From: Nephromyces sp. MM_2019
Lineage: Eukaryota; Apicomplexa; Aconoidasida; Nephromycida
Direction: 5' to 3'
Length of the DNA stretch: 64,000 nucleotides
NCBI GenBank assembly: GCA_015657535.1
Contig: JADHZB010001489.1
Location: forward strand, 10,569-74,568
Shown: one piece after another, positions 13,442 through 28,000 of the stretch
Position numbering within the stretch: the first letter of the stretch is position 1
How the letters are laid out: every line of letters begins with the position of its first letter
Notes under the pieces: model-generated
What the model was told of the DNA's origin: nothing
Seen by the model: the letters and a program-made list of their open reading frames with translations, nothing else
Database searches by the model: none
Translations under genes and position numbers: made by a program

Positions 13442-16001
13442 TTACAAAGTTTGTCATGTGTAATAGTGTTACTTTCCTCTAACCGTTCTGTGATTAAGTT
13501 TTTTGTAAGTGCACAACCTGTAGCACAAGATTAACAAGCACATAGTTTCAAAGTTCCGAGTATTCTGTAAACCAGGATCGTGCAACCTCAACACTTTATT
13601 AAGGCATTCGCCAATCTTATTATATAAAAAAGCGCGACTCAGGGAGATTTTTTTTTATTACCAATAATTCATTTAGTCCTTATGGTAAGATCAGTTTGAA
13701 ATGCAATTCTACACGCCCACGAACATATCAAAGTCCAAAAGGGAACAACTAAACATTAAAGGATGATCAAGAAAACTATTTTCTTCAGGAAACTTAAAAA
13801 GAAGGAGACTCCAGGCCAGCCATCCACCACATGATACTTTTTTTGAAGAGATCTGAAGCCCAGAGATTGTATGTCTATAAACTCGCCTCCTTTCAAATCC
13901 AAATTTTTGTTCGTGAAAAATTAAGCCTTTCAATATTGGCGTGCCAAGATTTTGAAAGAAGTGCTAAGATTATTTTTTTCCCGGCTTCCTTTAATTTTTC
14001 CCGGCATCACTGAAGCTCTTAGCTTGCTTTGGGAGGCGCTTAAGTACCTATTGGTAACTAAACTGCTGCTTCCTAAAATTTGAGTCGAAATGTCTCAAAA
14101 ACACCTAATTGTCGCGTAGGATACACTTACGACAATTAAAGTGGGCTTGGACCTCAATTTCGAGTTTGGTGATATTAGTGACAGTAGAAGTAACTCTCAA
14201 TTGGCGCTCACGAATTCCATAGCTTATAATGCATTAGCATGACATACACGTAACTAGCCTAAGGACTGCTGTATCGACATGTATGAAATAAGGTAAGCTT
14301 TGAGTTCAATTCTCTCATATAATGCCTTTTACAATAAATTTTAAAATAGACAGCACTTTCGATGAATTTGGACATATGTTCTACAAGATCACTAGTAAGC
14401 AATTTCGTAAAGGCCAACAGCATTGCTTGGAACACTAGAGAAAACCTATCAAGATCATCACTAGAGGAAGATTTTTTCAAAAATGCCATGACGCAAAGCT
14501 AAGCTATAACGTCGGAAAAAATTCTTTTAACAGGAATAAAAGACTAAAGACATCAACAACTTTTCTTGCTTCCTGATCAACTAGTCCCGCTTCGCTGCAA
14601 GCATTAAGGTTGTGTCGGCACCTTGCCAAAGAGGTTGCTTTCGTATAACCCGAATCTACCGCATCAAAACACGATTGTGGAGCCAGTTGCATCACCATAG
14701 AGTAAATTAAGCATACTTTATGAAAATATACCTAGGGAAATTCTTTAACACTAAGGATGACTCCCAGAGGAGGAAGATTTTGAAAAATTATAGCAGTCTG
14801 GGCATCCGTATATGCATGGACAGACTTATGACAAAAGTTAGTAATTTTGCCACCAAGAGTTATAAAACAGTCAAATTTTAGCGTTTTAATATGAGCAACA
14901 CAAGTTTGCAACGAAATCGTTGTATATAAACACTTTCGTGAAGAGGACGAGAAACACACAACCAGGGTGTATAGAACAAACAAACAAACAAGCGAGTACT
15001 AATATCTCTTTGCGCTTTTTGCGTCCACGGTTGCATGCTTGCCAAGAAAGTTACAGAAAAGACCCCCAATATATTCCTTCGAATAGTTACTGCCCCGCGT
15101 TTGATAATTTTGAGCAGCATCATTGATTTTTGCATCTGTGAATTATATGTACTAACCCAGGTTCTTCTATATTAGCATCATCTGGATAGTAAAAAACCGA
15201 AATAAGCCACCGAAAATGCACAATAATCAAATAAAAAATAAGCCTTCACACTCACCAAAGTATCTACCAGGACATTGACGGGTGATCACTAAGCAAAAAA
15301 AAATTTTAATTTACTAGTGTGATGATGTGATATTAATAAAGATGGAAATATACAATCCAATCACACAGTTTCGTAATATATATACCGTCGGTTTTATTAT
15401 AATTCACTTGTTCAAACCATTGTTTTATAAAAACTACATATTAAAACTTTATAAAAAGCCAAGAAAACTAGAAAAAAACACCCAATAGACCACCCAAAAG
15501 ATGCCCTTGTGTGCTTCAACCGCAACACGACCCTAAAATGAGTTTTAATAATGTTACAGACTGCATTATATCTACACAGACATAAACCCCAAAGACCTTC
15601 ACCGAAAACTCCATTAAAAAACAGCAAAAATACCAAGAAATCTTGAAATCCACTACCAAAGAGTGCAAATGACTCGATTCTAACTATATTTTACTTTCGA
15701 TAGAAAATGCTGGAATTTCATCAGCAGCAACGAAAAAAGATATTATCCCGTCTTCCAGCTTTTAAGTAGGATATAGCTACTAATCAAGAGAATATTCCGG
15801 AGGCTTTTTTTAAATTCGTAAAATCAGCATTTAAAGGCTTCAATAATCCTGTTATTTTCACTACTTGATTTCTAGCACGGCAGACAGTCTCTCTCTCATT
15901 TCTGTGCTGAAGGAGTGTGTGTGTATGCAATTTTTGCTGGTTTAATTTCGAAGCTTTCTCACTCGTTACAACAAATTTTTAATCCTTAGAAGGGTAAGTG
16001 C
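13442..16001. other. intergenic region between DHHC and DAK 3' ends
   Basis: The DHHC and DAK genes converge here. On the minus strand, two open frames (14983-14735 and 14731-14507) share one reading frame and are separated by a single TAG at 14734-14732. A third frame follows at 14489-14259 in a different phase. They may be a decayed gene or chance open frames. No domain was recognised. Confidence 0.4.
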
Positions 16002-19000
16002 TTAGTAACTCTTTGACACTACAGAAAATATCTCCGCTACAACGTATGCCCCGGGATCTTGGAAGCCCTGGAGAATAGCAAGACACTTTTTTTAGTAAAG
16101 AAAAATATTTTTTATCTTTAATATATTTCGAATAATATTTTTGAGTGCATATTTTAATCAACTAAAGACACGTACACATGGCTAAAGTTACATACACAGC
16201 TAAAGATAAACACAAAACTAAAGACACACAGCTAAAGATACAAACAAAAAACTAACGATACAAAAAAAACTAAAGACACACACACACAACTACATACAGA
16301 TATAACTACACACAGCTACACTCACACAACTAAACACATACACAGTATTCCAAAATAGATTTCACATGCTTTTATGTTTCAATTCGCCTTTCATTTTGCT
16401 GACATTTGCACTTGACTAGTTTAGCAGCTAGAATACATCCCTTCTCTGGAATCTAAGGATGAGGAAGAAAAAATCCTTGAAGAATCTCTGCTTTTCCAAC
16501 AGCGGAGTAACCAGCGAGTCTTCACTATGAAGTTGCAATAAGTTGCAATATACAAGACTCGAAAAAGTTTGGGTAGCGCACACATTCAGGAAGAAGCCAA
16601 CTTCTCCAGCAGAATTTCATCAATTCTCACTAACAAGGCATTTCGCGTGAAAAATCTCATCGCTGACAGCCGCTCATTCAACGAGCTAAAGTACTAACTA
16701 TTTCCACCGTTTTAATTTTTTTTTGCGCACATACACAGCACACATGCTAATATAAGCAAAAATTTCGCAAAAAAAACGGAGAAACTGCTGGAGCAGATTG
16801 CCTTGAAACATCAAATAAACAGCATAATCCTATATATTTTGAAAAATATTCCATTTTTATTACCCTTGATAGAAGAAGATACAAGCATACTACTTTACTT
16901 GAGACATATTTTGCTATTCTTACTTTTGGATATACTTCGAAACTAGTAAAAAATCCTAGACTGAATATACACATTAAGAAAGATTGCGCACTGACGTAAT
17001 CATACAATAGTACTGCTAAATATCGCACACACAAGATATTTTAGCAACTAAAATTAAGGTTTAATGATTGAAAAACTACCCTTTGCAAGTGAAGACTAGC
17101 TCTATACTGTTAATGAATGCAAATTTACTCTTTAAAGGCAAGTAAAGACGAGCTGCACATATTATGGAAATCTTCGTCATCATATTTTGCACATACTACT
17201 AGAAAGAAATGCTTCTCTTCAATGGAATAAAGACAAATAAACATTGTTTTCTCATTAAAACCAAACTACAGGGTGATGTGATGACATCATACCAAACAAT
17301 TCTTGGAGCATTAAACTTTGAACTAGCATACTACTACATATGAATAATCAAACAGCAGAGAAGCAAGCAGCGAAAGACGTAGGCGATTCACTCAATTTGA
17401 AGAAACAATCGAAAACCAGCAAAAAGCAAGGAAATTTGATATGAAAATTTCAGATTTGAAATGCATTACACACACAAGATTGAGGGATACTCTGATAATC
17501 TCTCAATAAACTGTAGAAAATCCTACGTCTTTACCTTTCCTTTATCTGTAGAAGCATATGAAGCTCGTCCAGCTTTAGCTAGCATCCATTTTGTAGATTC
17601 AGCTCCTTCACAAGCTGCCTGGGCTGCAGCTACCAGTGCCTGCTGTGTGCTAGAAGATGAGTTAATAGCCTGGGGGGGAAGAAAGTGAAGTGGTTGCTCA
17701 AGGGAGAGCTCACTAAACTTGATTAGTCCAACACACACACAATGGAGGTACAAATGCGAGCTCTACTAAAATCAGTAAAGATAAGCTTATCGAAGATGAT
17801 GAGAAAGGCGAACGAAAAACTCCCTTAAACATGCAGTACGCAGAAGCACACACACTGAATCGCACTCTTATTTTCAAAAACCCAGACAACCTGCTGCATA
17901 CCAAAAACACCTTCAAAACAAAGAAACATGAGCGAGCAAAAAGCCATTCTCAAGCTTAACTTTCTCCAATATCGAGGTATTTGCATAAAAATCCCCCCAA
18001 AAAAGCACACACATAGCTACCTAACAACACAATTTACGCACCTTTAGAAAGGCAGAAACTCCGGGAAATAGAGCATCAATAAGCGTCTTCATTGAGGGTT
18101 TTGCTCCAGTGACAATCATGAGGTTTTCCGTCGCTTCATAGAGGCTTTTTGCAAGGATTTTTTCAAAATCAGTTTCTTTAAGTGAAGAAATCAAACCTTC
18201 TGAGTAAAAAGGTAATTTTAAGTCAAATTTCGCATACGTTTTAAAGTCACACACACATTTTGAAGGTAAAAAAGAGGAAAATAAACAGCATTTTTTGAAT
18301 GGTGCAAAACCATGCATGAAATGCAAACTTACGGTTGCTACCATAGTGTGTGTGCATATGGGTGCACATGTGTGTGTGCCGAAGAGATGAAGAGGATGTA
18401 AAAATCCTAAAAAACTGCATTTAAAAGATGAAAAAGTAGCAAATTCTTTGCGAAGAAGCGGTACATCCACCTTCTTAAAAATTTTGCCAAAAAACACTAA
18501 AGCACACACAGAGGAAACAATGGAAGAGCAGTTAAGAGTAGGGCAGCTCAAAGGGTAGTTACAGCCTATCTTTACATGCATGCAAAAGAAGAAGTAAAAT
18601 TGTGTGTGTGAAGAAACTAAATCTTGTCTCTATGTTGCTTAAAGTAGCATATTGACTACAGAATTGCACGGCAATAAGCTTGTGTGTGTGCCACAACCAA
18701 GATAGTAAATTCTATTGAGTATTCACCAAACAAATCTCTTAGAATTCGCTGACGCTAAAAAACCTCATACAACCACCTCCAACTCAATCTTGGGAGGCAG
18801 AAAAAGCTCCAGTGTGTGTGTTAACTATAATTTCAACACACCACATAGAATATAGCATTAATACTAACCTTGAAGCAACCTTTTCTCCAAGCTTGAGGCG
18901 ACTTTTTCAAGGAAAATATTAAGAATTCTGCGTTTGATAAAGTGCTAGACTCATTGAGATGCTTGAAGATTTGAAGCTCCTGGCTTTAAGTGTGTGTGAA

Positions 19001-22000
19001 AATATGATGATTTCGCTAACGTAAGAAAAGTATAAAATGCAAGCAAATCCACTGTTTCAAATGTAGATAAATGCTCAGTTAAGCAAATAAGAAAGCAAAC
19101 ACACTAAGTTCATGGGAACGGAGTCTGAAACCGAAGATATGGTGTGTGATAAGTTAGTGGTTTCTACAATAGAGATAGACATTTAAACACAGATTGGAGG
19201 AGGTAAAATGCGTGGAAAAATAGATAGGTTCATGCGAACATACAGATGGGCACACACACACATTCGCAGAGAGATACATATAAACACATACACTCACATG
19301 AATGAATACACACACACACACACACACTCGCAGCGTTAAATTTTACCTGAATCATACAAAAAATCTACCAAGACCAAATTAAAAAGTTCACAATAAACCC
19401 TACTACATGCGATTAGCAAAATACACACACGTCCCACCCCAAAAACCTCAAGTACTTAAAAATAAGAGCGATTTCATGTAAATACACACTGTTTCAAGCA
19501 CCAAAACAGCTTCAAATTACACAGTAAAAATAGTATATATACACCTGGACAGTTATTAGCTTGTAGTTAGGATTAAACACATACACACACAAGCAGTATA
19601 TATACACTATGAAATTCCAGCACTTACACCCCAAGTGAGCCCTCCGCCGATCTGTTTATAATATGCCCGACTTTCTGAAGAAATCAGAGAAATTATGACG
19701 CAGAATAAGCACTAAGGGAGATTAGTCTGATAACCAGAGCATGCTCACGATTAAGAGAGTAAATCGAGTTTAAAAGGGAGGTATTTTCTACACACACACA
19801 CAGTAGAAAGCTTATCATCTTATCGAATACGACGAAATCAATAAAATCAAGAAAATCAAGAAAAAATACTCAAAACAGCAAAAGAAAAGCCTATTTAAGC
19901 AGTAACCTTCACTACAAACACACACACAAAACCAAACCTTTGCTTAATAAGTGCGAAGATTCAGTCAAAAATTCAAGTTTTTCACCTTTAGCAAAGTCAA
20001 GTTGAGCAGTAAACGTACAAATACTGAAGTGCGAGTGTATTGCAGTTTATTTTGGTTATTAGAAATGGCACGTAGTGTGTGTGTTGCGATTGTTGGATTG
20101 CTTGTAGCTGATTTTATTTGATGAAGATGCTCGATAGGAATAGTAAATGAATCGCAAAAAATCCCATTTGAAGCTTGAAATGATGAAGACAAAAAAGAAG
20201 ATGAAGCAGATGAGGGAGATGAAGGTGAAGAAGATGAAGATGATGAGGAAGCTTAAGATGATGAAGATGAAGCAGATGAGGGAGATGAAGGTGAAGAAGA
20301 TGAAGATGATGAGGAAGCTTAAGATGATGAAGATGAAGCAGATGAGGGAGATGAAGGTGAAGAAGATGAAGATGATGAGGAAGCTTAAGATGATGAAGAT
20401 GAAGCAGATGAGGGAGATGAAGGTGAAGAAGATGAAGATGATGAGGAAGCTTAAGATGATGAAGATGAAGCAGATGAGGGAGATGAAGGTGAAGAAGATG
20501 AAGATGATGAGGAAGCTTAAGATGATGAAGATGAAGTAAATGAGGGAGAAGATGAAGATCCAGAAGATAACAGTAAAAAATAAAGACAAAACAAAAATTC
20601 GTCATAATGGCTGATTATGAGGGCTTATTCCGTGTCTAATGAAACAGCCTTTTAAAATAACGCAATGAAGAATCACATCACGGAATCACACACGACTAGG
20701 ATTTGGCCTTCTTCAAAGACTACCCACCATTACCAGAGTGTACATACACCCTACTGGGGGAAAAACCAACTTTTTTCACATAGATTTAAAAGATTTTATG
20801 ACTTTCAAAAACATAAAAACAAACAAATTTTATCGCAAAAAAAGCAAGAGCCATCCTTCACGCAAGTAAAAGTCGATGAGCTCACACATATGTGCGAGCA
20901 ATCTTTTACTCACACACAGATAACCTCATAATTAATGATGATGACCTTCAATGTGCGAGTAACTCCTTTCTTACAAACGCATAACCCCATAACCAGGTAG
21001 AAAATCACTCAACTACTTAGTCTAGCAGAGCTACACTTCGGCCTAGAAAAAATCTCTTTCTCTAAATCAAAAACCAAGACACTATGCTACTCACAGAGAA
21101 GAAGAGGGGAGGGATGAAGCTGACGGCTTCTCCGACTGAAGCTTCCGTCAAAGGCAGCTCTTGGGCATTCATTGAAGCAACGAGATTCTCAGCTGCCCTC
21201 CTCACTCCCACGCCACAGTCACCGTCTCCACACACAGAATCCAACAGTGTGATATCTCTTTCTTTACTTATTAAGCTTGAAGCTATAGAGTTGAGAACTT
21301 TCCTACAGAAAAAGTATAAGAAGGGGGAACAACAAACATTTTTATAATGCGAAGATGAGCAGTTAAAAGAAAAAAATTCAAATTGCTTGATTGGGGAAAG
21401 AAAAGTCAGACGGTGAGACTCTACAAAAAAACACACAGAGAAAGACATATGCACACACACAAACAGAAGCATGTACACACACAAACAGAAGCACGTACAC
21501 ACACAAACAGAAGCATGTACACACACAAACAGAAGCACGTACACACACAAACAGAAGCACGTACACACACAAACAGAAGCATGTACACACACAAACAGAA
21601 GCACGTACACACACAAACAGAAGCACGTACACACACAAACAGAAGCACGTACACACACAAACAGAAGCACGTACACACACAAACAGAAGCAAGCACACAC
21701 ACAAACAGAAGCAAGCACACACACAAACAGAAGCACGTACACACACAAACAGAAGCACGCACACACACAAACAGAAGCAAGCACACACACAAACAGAAGC
21801 ATGTACACACACAAACAGAAGCACGCACACACACAAACAGAAGCACGCACACACACAAACAGAAGCACGTACACACACAAACAGAAGCAAGCACACACAC
21901 AAACAGAAGCATGTACACACACAAACAGAAGCACGTACACACACAAACAGAAGCAAGCACACACACAAACAGAAGCACGTACACACACAAACAGAAGCAC

Positions 22001-25000
22001 GTACACACACAAACAGAAGCATGTACACACAAGGATTTAAAAAGCGTCTAACTGCTCATAAAAAGACATGAATTTACAAAAATCGAGCGAAGCAGCATAG
22101 AAATTAGATGGATTATATTCCTACTACGAAACAAGCGATATAGCAAGTTCTGAAGATGAAGAGGTCTGGTTAGCTTTGAAGATTCGACAATGCTATAGAA
22201 TGGTATTCGAAAAAAGAGGTTCACACACACACATATACATACACCCAAAACACTCATCAGGAGGTGGATAAAAGTGAAATTATTTGAGTTTCTAAAGGAA
22301 TTTTCCGATGTTTCTCGGCAATTTTTACGCCACACACACAGGTTTATATCAATATTTTGACATTCACCATGCACGCAATTCTATCAGTGTTGATGCGAGT
22401 AAAATCAGATCTTCAGCGTGCAATAAGCTCGTGCTTCACCCCTCTTCAAAATGCAGAAGAATTCATTTCATCTTTTTTTTCAAAAAAAATTATCAACATC
22501 TTGAAGATGCTTAATATTAACTTCTCCTTAGGTATATAAAATAAGCAAAAAGTATACTAGAAAAACGTAGAGGAGAAAAATATAACACACAAAGATGACG
22601 GGTTAGGAGAGAGCCATAGATTTGCCTGTATTAAGTAAAGGAAATACTACTTCTTAAGCCTTTAAATATATATGAAATCAAGTGTATCCCGCTAATTGCT
22701 ACCATTTACACGCATTTTCTACGCTGTACTAATGAAAAAATACTTCAAAGTGTGTGTGTGTGTGTGTGTGAATCTTCACCACAGTCCCAGGCTCAATTAT
22801 ACCGCAACCAAAAACCCTCAATCGCATTTACCACTGAAATACCTGACTTTATCAGCAAAATCACCAGATAAGGCAGCAGATTTGACAGCTTCAGCCTCTT
22901 CAATTATCTTCGGGATGGAGAGAATTGAAGAAGAGGAAGTATCGACAATCACAGGTTGAACGGAAATGCTAGTTTGTGCGGGATGATCCAACAGCTTTAT
23001 TCTTTTTCAGCAAAAAAAGATGGAAAAAAATATAAATCTTGATATTTATATCCTTAAGTATAGAGTATATACACTGCATATTAGGCGCTTATTTTAACAA
23101 AAACATCCTAAAATCGAGGTGAAGCTTACATTTCAGAAGAAATTTGAAGAAAACAGCAAAGAAAAAGAAGTATTGAGAAAAAAGTCTAAAGAAACTCAGA
23201 AAATTTGCGGAAGAAGAAGGGAAAAGATGTGCGAAACTACTTCTTCTTTTTCTTCTTCGTTTCTTAGTAGGAAGTATTTGTGTGCAAAATACGGGATATA
23301 GCCATACAAAAGCTAACATAACCATATTTTAGTAACATCATATAGCTCAGTAACAAAAACAAAACACACACAAGATGGAGTTCCCTACAAATTTCAATGT
23401 ATTTATGTGTGTGTGTGTGTGTGTGATACTGACAGCGAAAGAGTGTCATTCTTATCGGCTCACTCATTAACACACCGCTCATACCAATTGATGATGCTAA
23501 ATCCGAATTTAAAGTATACTCAAAGAAGATACAAAAACACACATTCATCTCCAATCACACGCGCAAACATACATTCATCTCCAATCACACACACATAACT
23601 AACTAATCACAAGCAAACCCACTATTATCAGGAAGCACACGCAATAGCTTTTGAATAGATAAAAACTACCTCATATCGCTTAGAAGAAGAATGCTGATTG
23701 AGAATCCCAACATGTTTAGAGAGCTTACGAAGGTACCTGTAAGCATTCGCTTCACTCGCAATGCATAAGAAGCTTCAAGTAGTCGCACAGCTTCTTTCGC
23801 TATCAAATTCAACTCGATGAAAGTCGTTCCTCCTGAAAAAAAAAAAGGCTTCTCTTCTTCTCAATATTCTGTGTGCTTATGGAAGTATCAGGAGGATGAA
23901 TATTGAGAAATTCTGCAAAAAAAATTGATGAAATGAAAGTGCATCAGAGAATCAGTAGGTTAATCTTTCTACATATGATGAAGTAGGCAACACACAACAA
24001 GAGTATTCAGGATGAAATCCATCAAATTTTTCTCTGCAAAGAAATTTTTTAGTAGTGCAATACTCAAACAAGCAACACACACACAAAAGCATCCCAGAAA
24101 TCAACCAATTTTTTTCGGGTAGAAAACAATGCTTTAAGAACTATACTTAAGCAACCAACACACACAAAGTTGAAGCATCTTCTTTCCACTAAATCAAACA
24201 TATCTGAGCCAATTTATATCCCCCAGGGAATGCAGGAAAACTAGATAAAAAAGGCAACTTTTAGCGCATCATCTAGTCAAAACACACACCATTCGCTACC
24301 CACCAAGGCTGTTGATTAGTATAGCAACCTCCTGCCCAGAATTTCTATGCTTTAGGTAGCCATAATCTTCAGTATCATCAAAAATAGCCTATAAAAAGCA
24401 GTTAAGTCAGAAAACATCAAAATTGCATCTGCACACACAAAACCTAAAAGTACGTAAAATTCAGAGATTCCACACGCAAAAAAACGCCTACAGCGTGATG
24501 TAGTTTAAGTAATGTTTGCTCTGTGTTTTATACTTTAAGTAGTGTTTGCTGTGCGTACTATACTGCTAAAGTAGTACGTGCTACAATCCTTTATATTTCA
24601 AGCAATGTGTGTGTGCTGTAATGTTATATACTTGAAGCAATGAGTGCTATAATACTACACAGTTAAGGCGATATTTGCTATATTTCCGCCTGCAGCTTAC
24701 TGCTCCAACACACACATACAAATATCCTTAGAAGTCTGTCTACGTATCAGAGCTTAAAAGCATCGAAAAACAGTTTAAAGGCAAAACACAAACTGCACAC
24801 ACAAAGAATTCTGCCTCATCTTCTAGGACTATCATGATTTATCTACGAAGATGAGTGACTGAAGATTACATAGAAACGCATAGCTTAAAGAGAAGCCATA
24901 AGAAACCTGCAAAATTCTGGCAGTCAACTTCTCAGGATTTAGATTTGCCACAAAATCTGAAGGCGAGAGTTTCTCATCTTCTATGTGCGTAGCATAGTTA

Positions 25001-28000
25001 GCTGCAGGCTCTGTAGAAGCTCCTGGCTCTCCATGAATACCCTTTCCCTGAAGAAATCCAAAAGAGCAAGAAGAGTGCATGAGTGATAGTGAAATCTCCC
25101 TCTGTTTATGTGTGTGTGTGAGGGCGTGCTAACTCAAAAACGATAAAGATACCTTTTTATCTTTGTGTGTGTGCTAACTCAAAAACGATGATCCATGGTA
25201 TCCCCATGATTAAGGTGATACCTCATTATTACTTTGCACTTATCAAATCTACAGAGGGAGAGAGTACTCATTAGCAACTCTCACCCACACATCTCACAGA
25301 TAAAATACTGATGTAATTAGCGACGCTCGCACACACATCTCTGCAGATAAACCCTCAAGCAAATCATAAAACTCAGAAAATATCAAAAAGCTAGAAACTC
25401 ACAAAGTTTGCTTCGTTTGGCAGTCCTATGTGTGTGTTAAGGCTGGAGAGTGTTTCTAACTACAAGCTTTACAGAGAGGTGGAAGGGGGGTTCTCCTCAC
25501 TTCGCCTACTTCTCTCTCTTGTGTGTGTGTGTGTGTGTGTGCATGCTTCTCAATCTGTACTCACTCCTACTTCTTTCTGTTGTGCGTGTGCATGTGTGTG
25601 TGCGACATGGATAGGTAAATTTTTTCGCCTGAAAAGCCCAGCGTTCAAGCATGATTCAATATGGGTGAATACCTTATTCACTTCTCAATCACAAAATGCC
25701 AGCAAATAACGTGTGTTTGGTTTTAGAAATAGGAATATCACTAGAGGGAAGAAAGAGGGAGTATTTAACTGAAAAATACGAGAATATCATGCCCCATCAT
25801 GGGGTTTCAGACTTCGCCATATTCATGACACATACATAAGAGAACAAAGCAGCTCAACTTAGTGGGAAACTTCAGATATATATTCTGCTGGCATGCAAGT
25901 GAGAAGCCTTTAAAAGTGGAGATGAGGATGAAAGCTTACAAATTCAATCATTAGGGTTCCATCTTCTACTATCTTATCGTCATGTAGTGGACCTCCTACT
26001 CCAGGAAGCTGAGAAATTGTAAAACATAAAACGAAGAATAATGAACTTGTGTGGGTTGACAGCCTTTCTACTTGTTACCCCGAAAGCAGTGAAGAAGCGT
26101 AAAGATAACCAGACTAGATAAAGCCAGTTTTACACCCTGAAAGCAGCTATAGAACAAAACAACTAAAACACTACATACAGCTACATTAAACGCTGAAAAA
26201 TTGTATAAACAGTACAAATATATTATACTCATATTAAAAGCCTAGACAATTATCTCTACCAGACTACATAATTATATGATCAACGCAGATAATTTGTAGT
26301 TTTTCGTTGTAGAAAAATGTAGACAGCAACTAGCATTTCATTCAAAAATATCCTCCCAGAGAAAGACAAAAAAAAAGCACATTCAGATGGATTTTCTTGC
26401 TCTAAATTTTTACAGGCTTAACAGCTTAAGCATAATTAACTAGACACACACCCCTAGTATCATGTGCATCTCGTGTGTGCAATCATTGCTGTTTAATTCA
26501 AGCTAATAGAAGGACTAATTTGATTGACTTTATTCAGAAAAGGGTTCAGGGTTTAGGCTCGCTAGGCTCACAATCAGACTCAAGAAGACAACAGGAGTGA
26601 GATAATCGTGTCTTTGAAATAAAAAACATCACACACAATATTGGATGCACACCTTCAAAATAAAACAAGAAAGAACATACACACATCAAAAGCACAACAA
26701 AAGTGGCTTTCTGAAGAAAAATAATAGAGTATACAAGCAGACTGAGACAAGGCATAAACAAGAGAAGAACTAGATAAACTGTGTGTATGATACTTTCTGG
26801 AAGAAGTACATATGTCTCCTTTATACCCTGATAAAATGAAGATTTCCATTTTTAAGCGTCATTCAAATTAGCTTTTCATAGATTCCTTGAAGAATAAACT
26901 TTCAGTAACTTCATATTATTTTTGATTTTATGATAGCTTCTAAAACAGCTAGTCATCCTCTAAAAGCAATGATTTTGCCCAAAATTAATCTCTTTGAAAT
27001 TAAAAAAAAAATCTTAAAGTATAAAATGCGAGTCGCATGTTCCTGTGTGTGTGCGTGTGTTTCTGCCTCTGTTTTTGCGTCTGTTTGGGTGTTGGACTTT
27101 GGCTGTTTAAATAGCAATTTCCCGGCTAAAATTTGAAATGTTCATCAAATACATTTCACACACATATAGAACGATTTATTCCCACATAAAAACATGCTAA
27201 ATTCACATACACACCATCACGTTTGAAAAAGAAACTCCCATAGTAGCGAGATCAGCAGCTGCACCAGCTGCAATAGACTTAATATCTTCAAGGCTCATTC
27301 CAAGCTCAGAGGCAGCACCCGCTAACTTATGAATCCACACCTACATAAGAGGAAATAGACCAGAAAACAGCAGATTAAAATTTGATAACAATGATAGCAC
27401 TATTTGAAGAGGTTATAAAGCATAAAAACACCTAAAAACCACCAAATACTACAAATCATACATCTTTTTAGACAATTTTAACAAAATTTTCCAGTTTAAG
27501 AGGATATGAAGCATAAAAGTATCTAAAAATTAAGGGAAAAAGTATTTTGAAAACTCAAAAGATACCGACACTAATATACACCAAAGGAACGCGTTCTTCA
27601 AAGAGAATATCCAGCAAAAATTGCTTTTAATTTAATGCATAAAACATCAACAGAAAACTCAAACAACAGAACCACTTACCACCCCAGCAATGCCCCTTTT
27701 TCCAACAGCATTCCTCCTTGAAATAGCCGCATCATCATCAACAAGAATAATATCAACCTTGAGTTTGTACAAAAAGCGTGCTCGTTCCACAGCAAGCCCG
27801 AAGTTAAGCCTGTCTCCAGTATAATTCTTCACAATTACCAAGCAGCCAGCAGGTCCTATAATGAAATGAAAAAGGGCTTAAAAAGAGCGATATCAATTGA
27901 CTCAATGATGCTTTGAAATCAGTCAGGATAGCTACGCAAATAGGGGTTTAACCTGTGTGTGCTGCTTGGGATACAGAGTAGTTTACAGAGTGATTCGAAA

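Noticed and set aside
20059..20605. Long repetitive frames on both strands (Met/Lys-, Ile/Phe- and His/Leu-rich)
   Set aside because: They are shadows of the 66-bp array inside a DAK intron, with no start context or splice partners.
21062..22030. 322-codon minus-strand frame rich in Cys/Val/Phe, joined to DhaL sequence
   Set aside because: It is the 22-bp array read through into the true DAK exon at 21302-21095. The acceptor just before that exon shows that the array is intronic.
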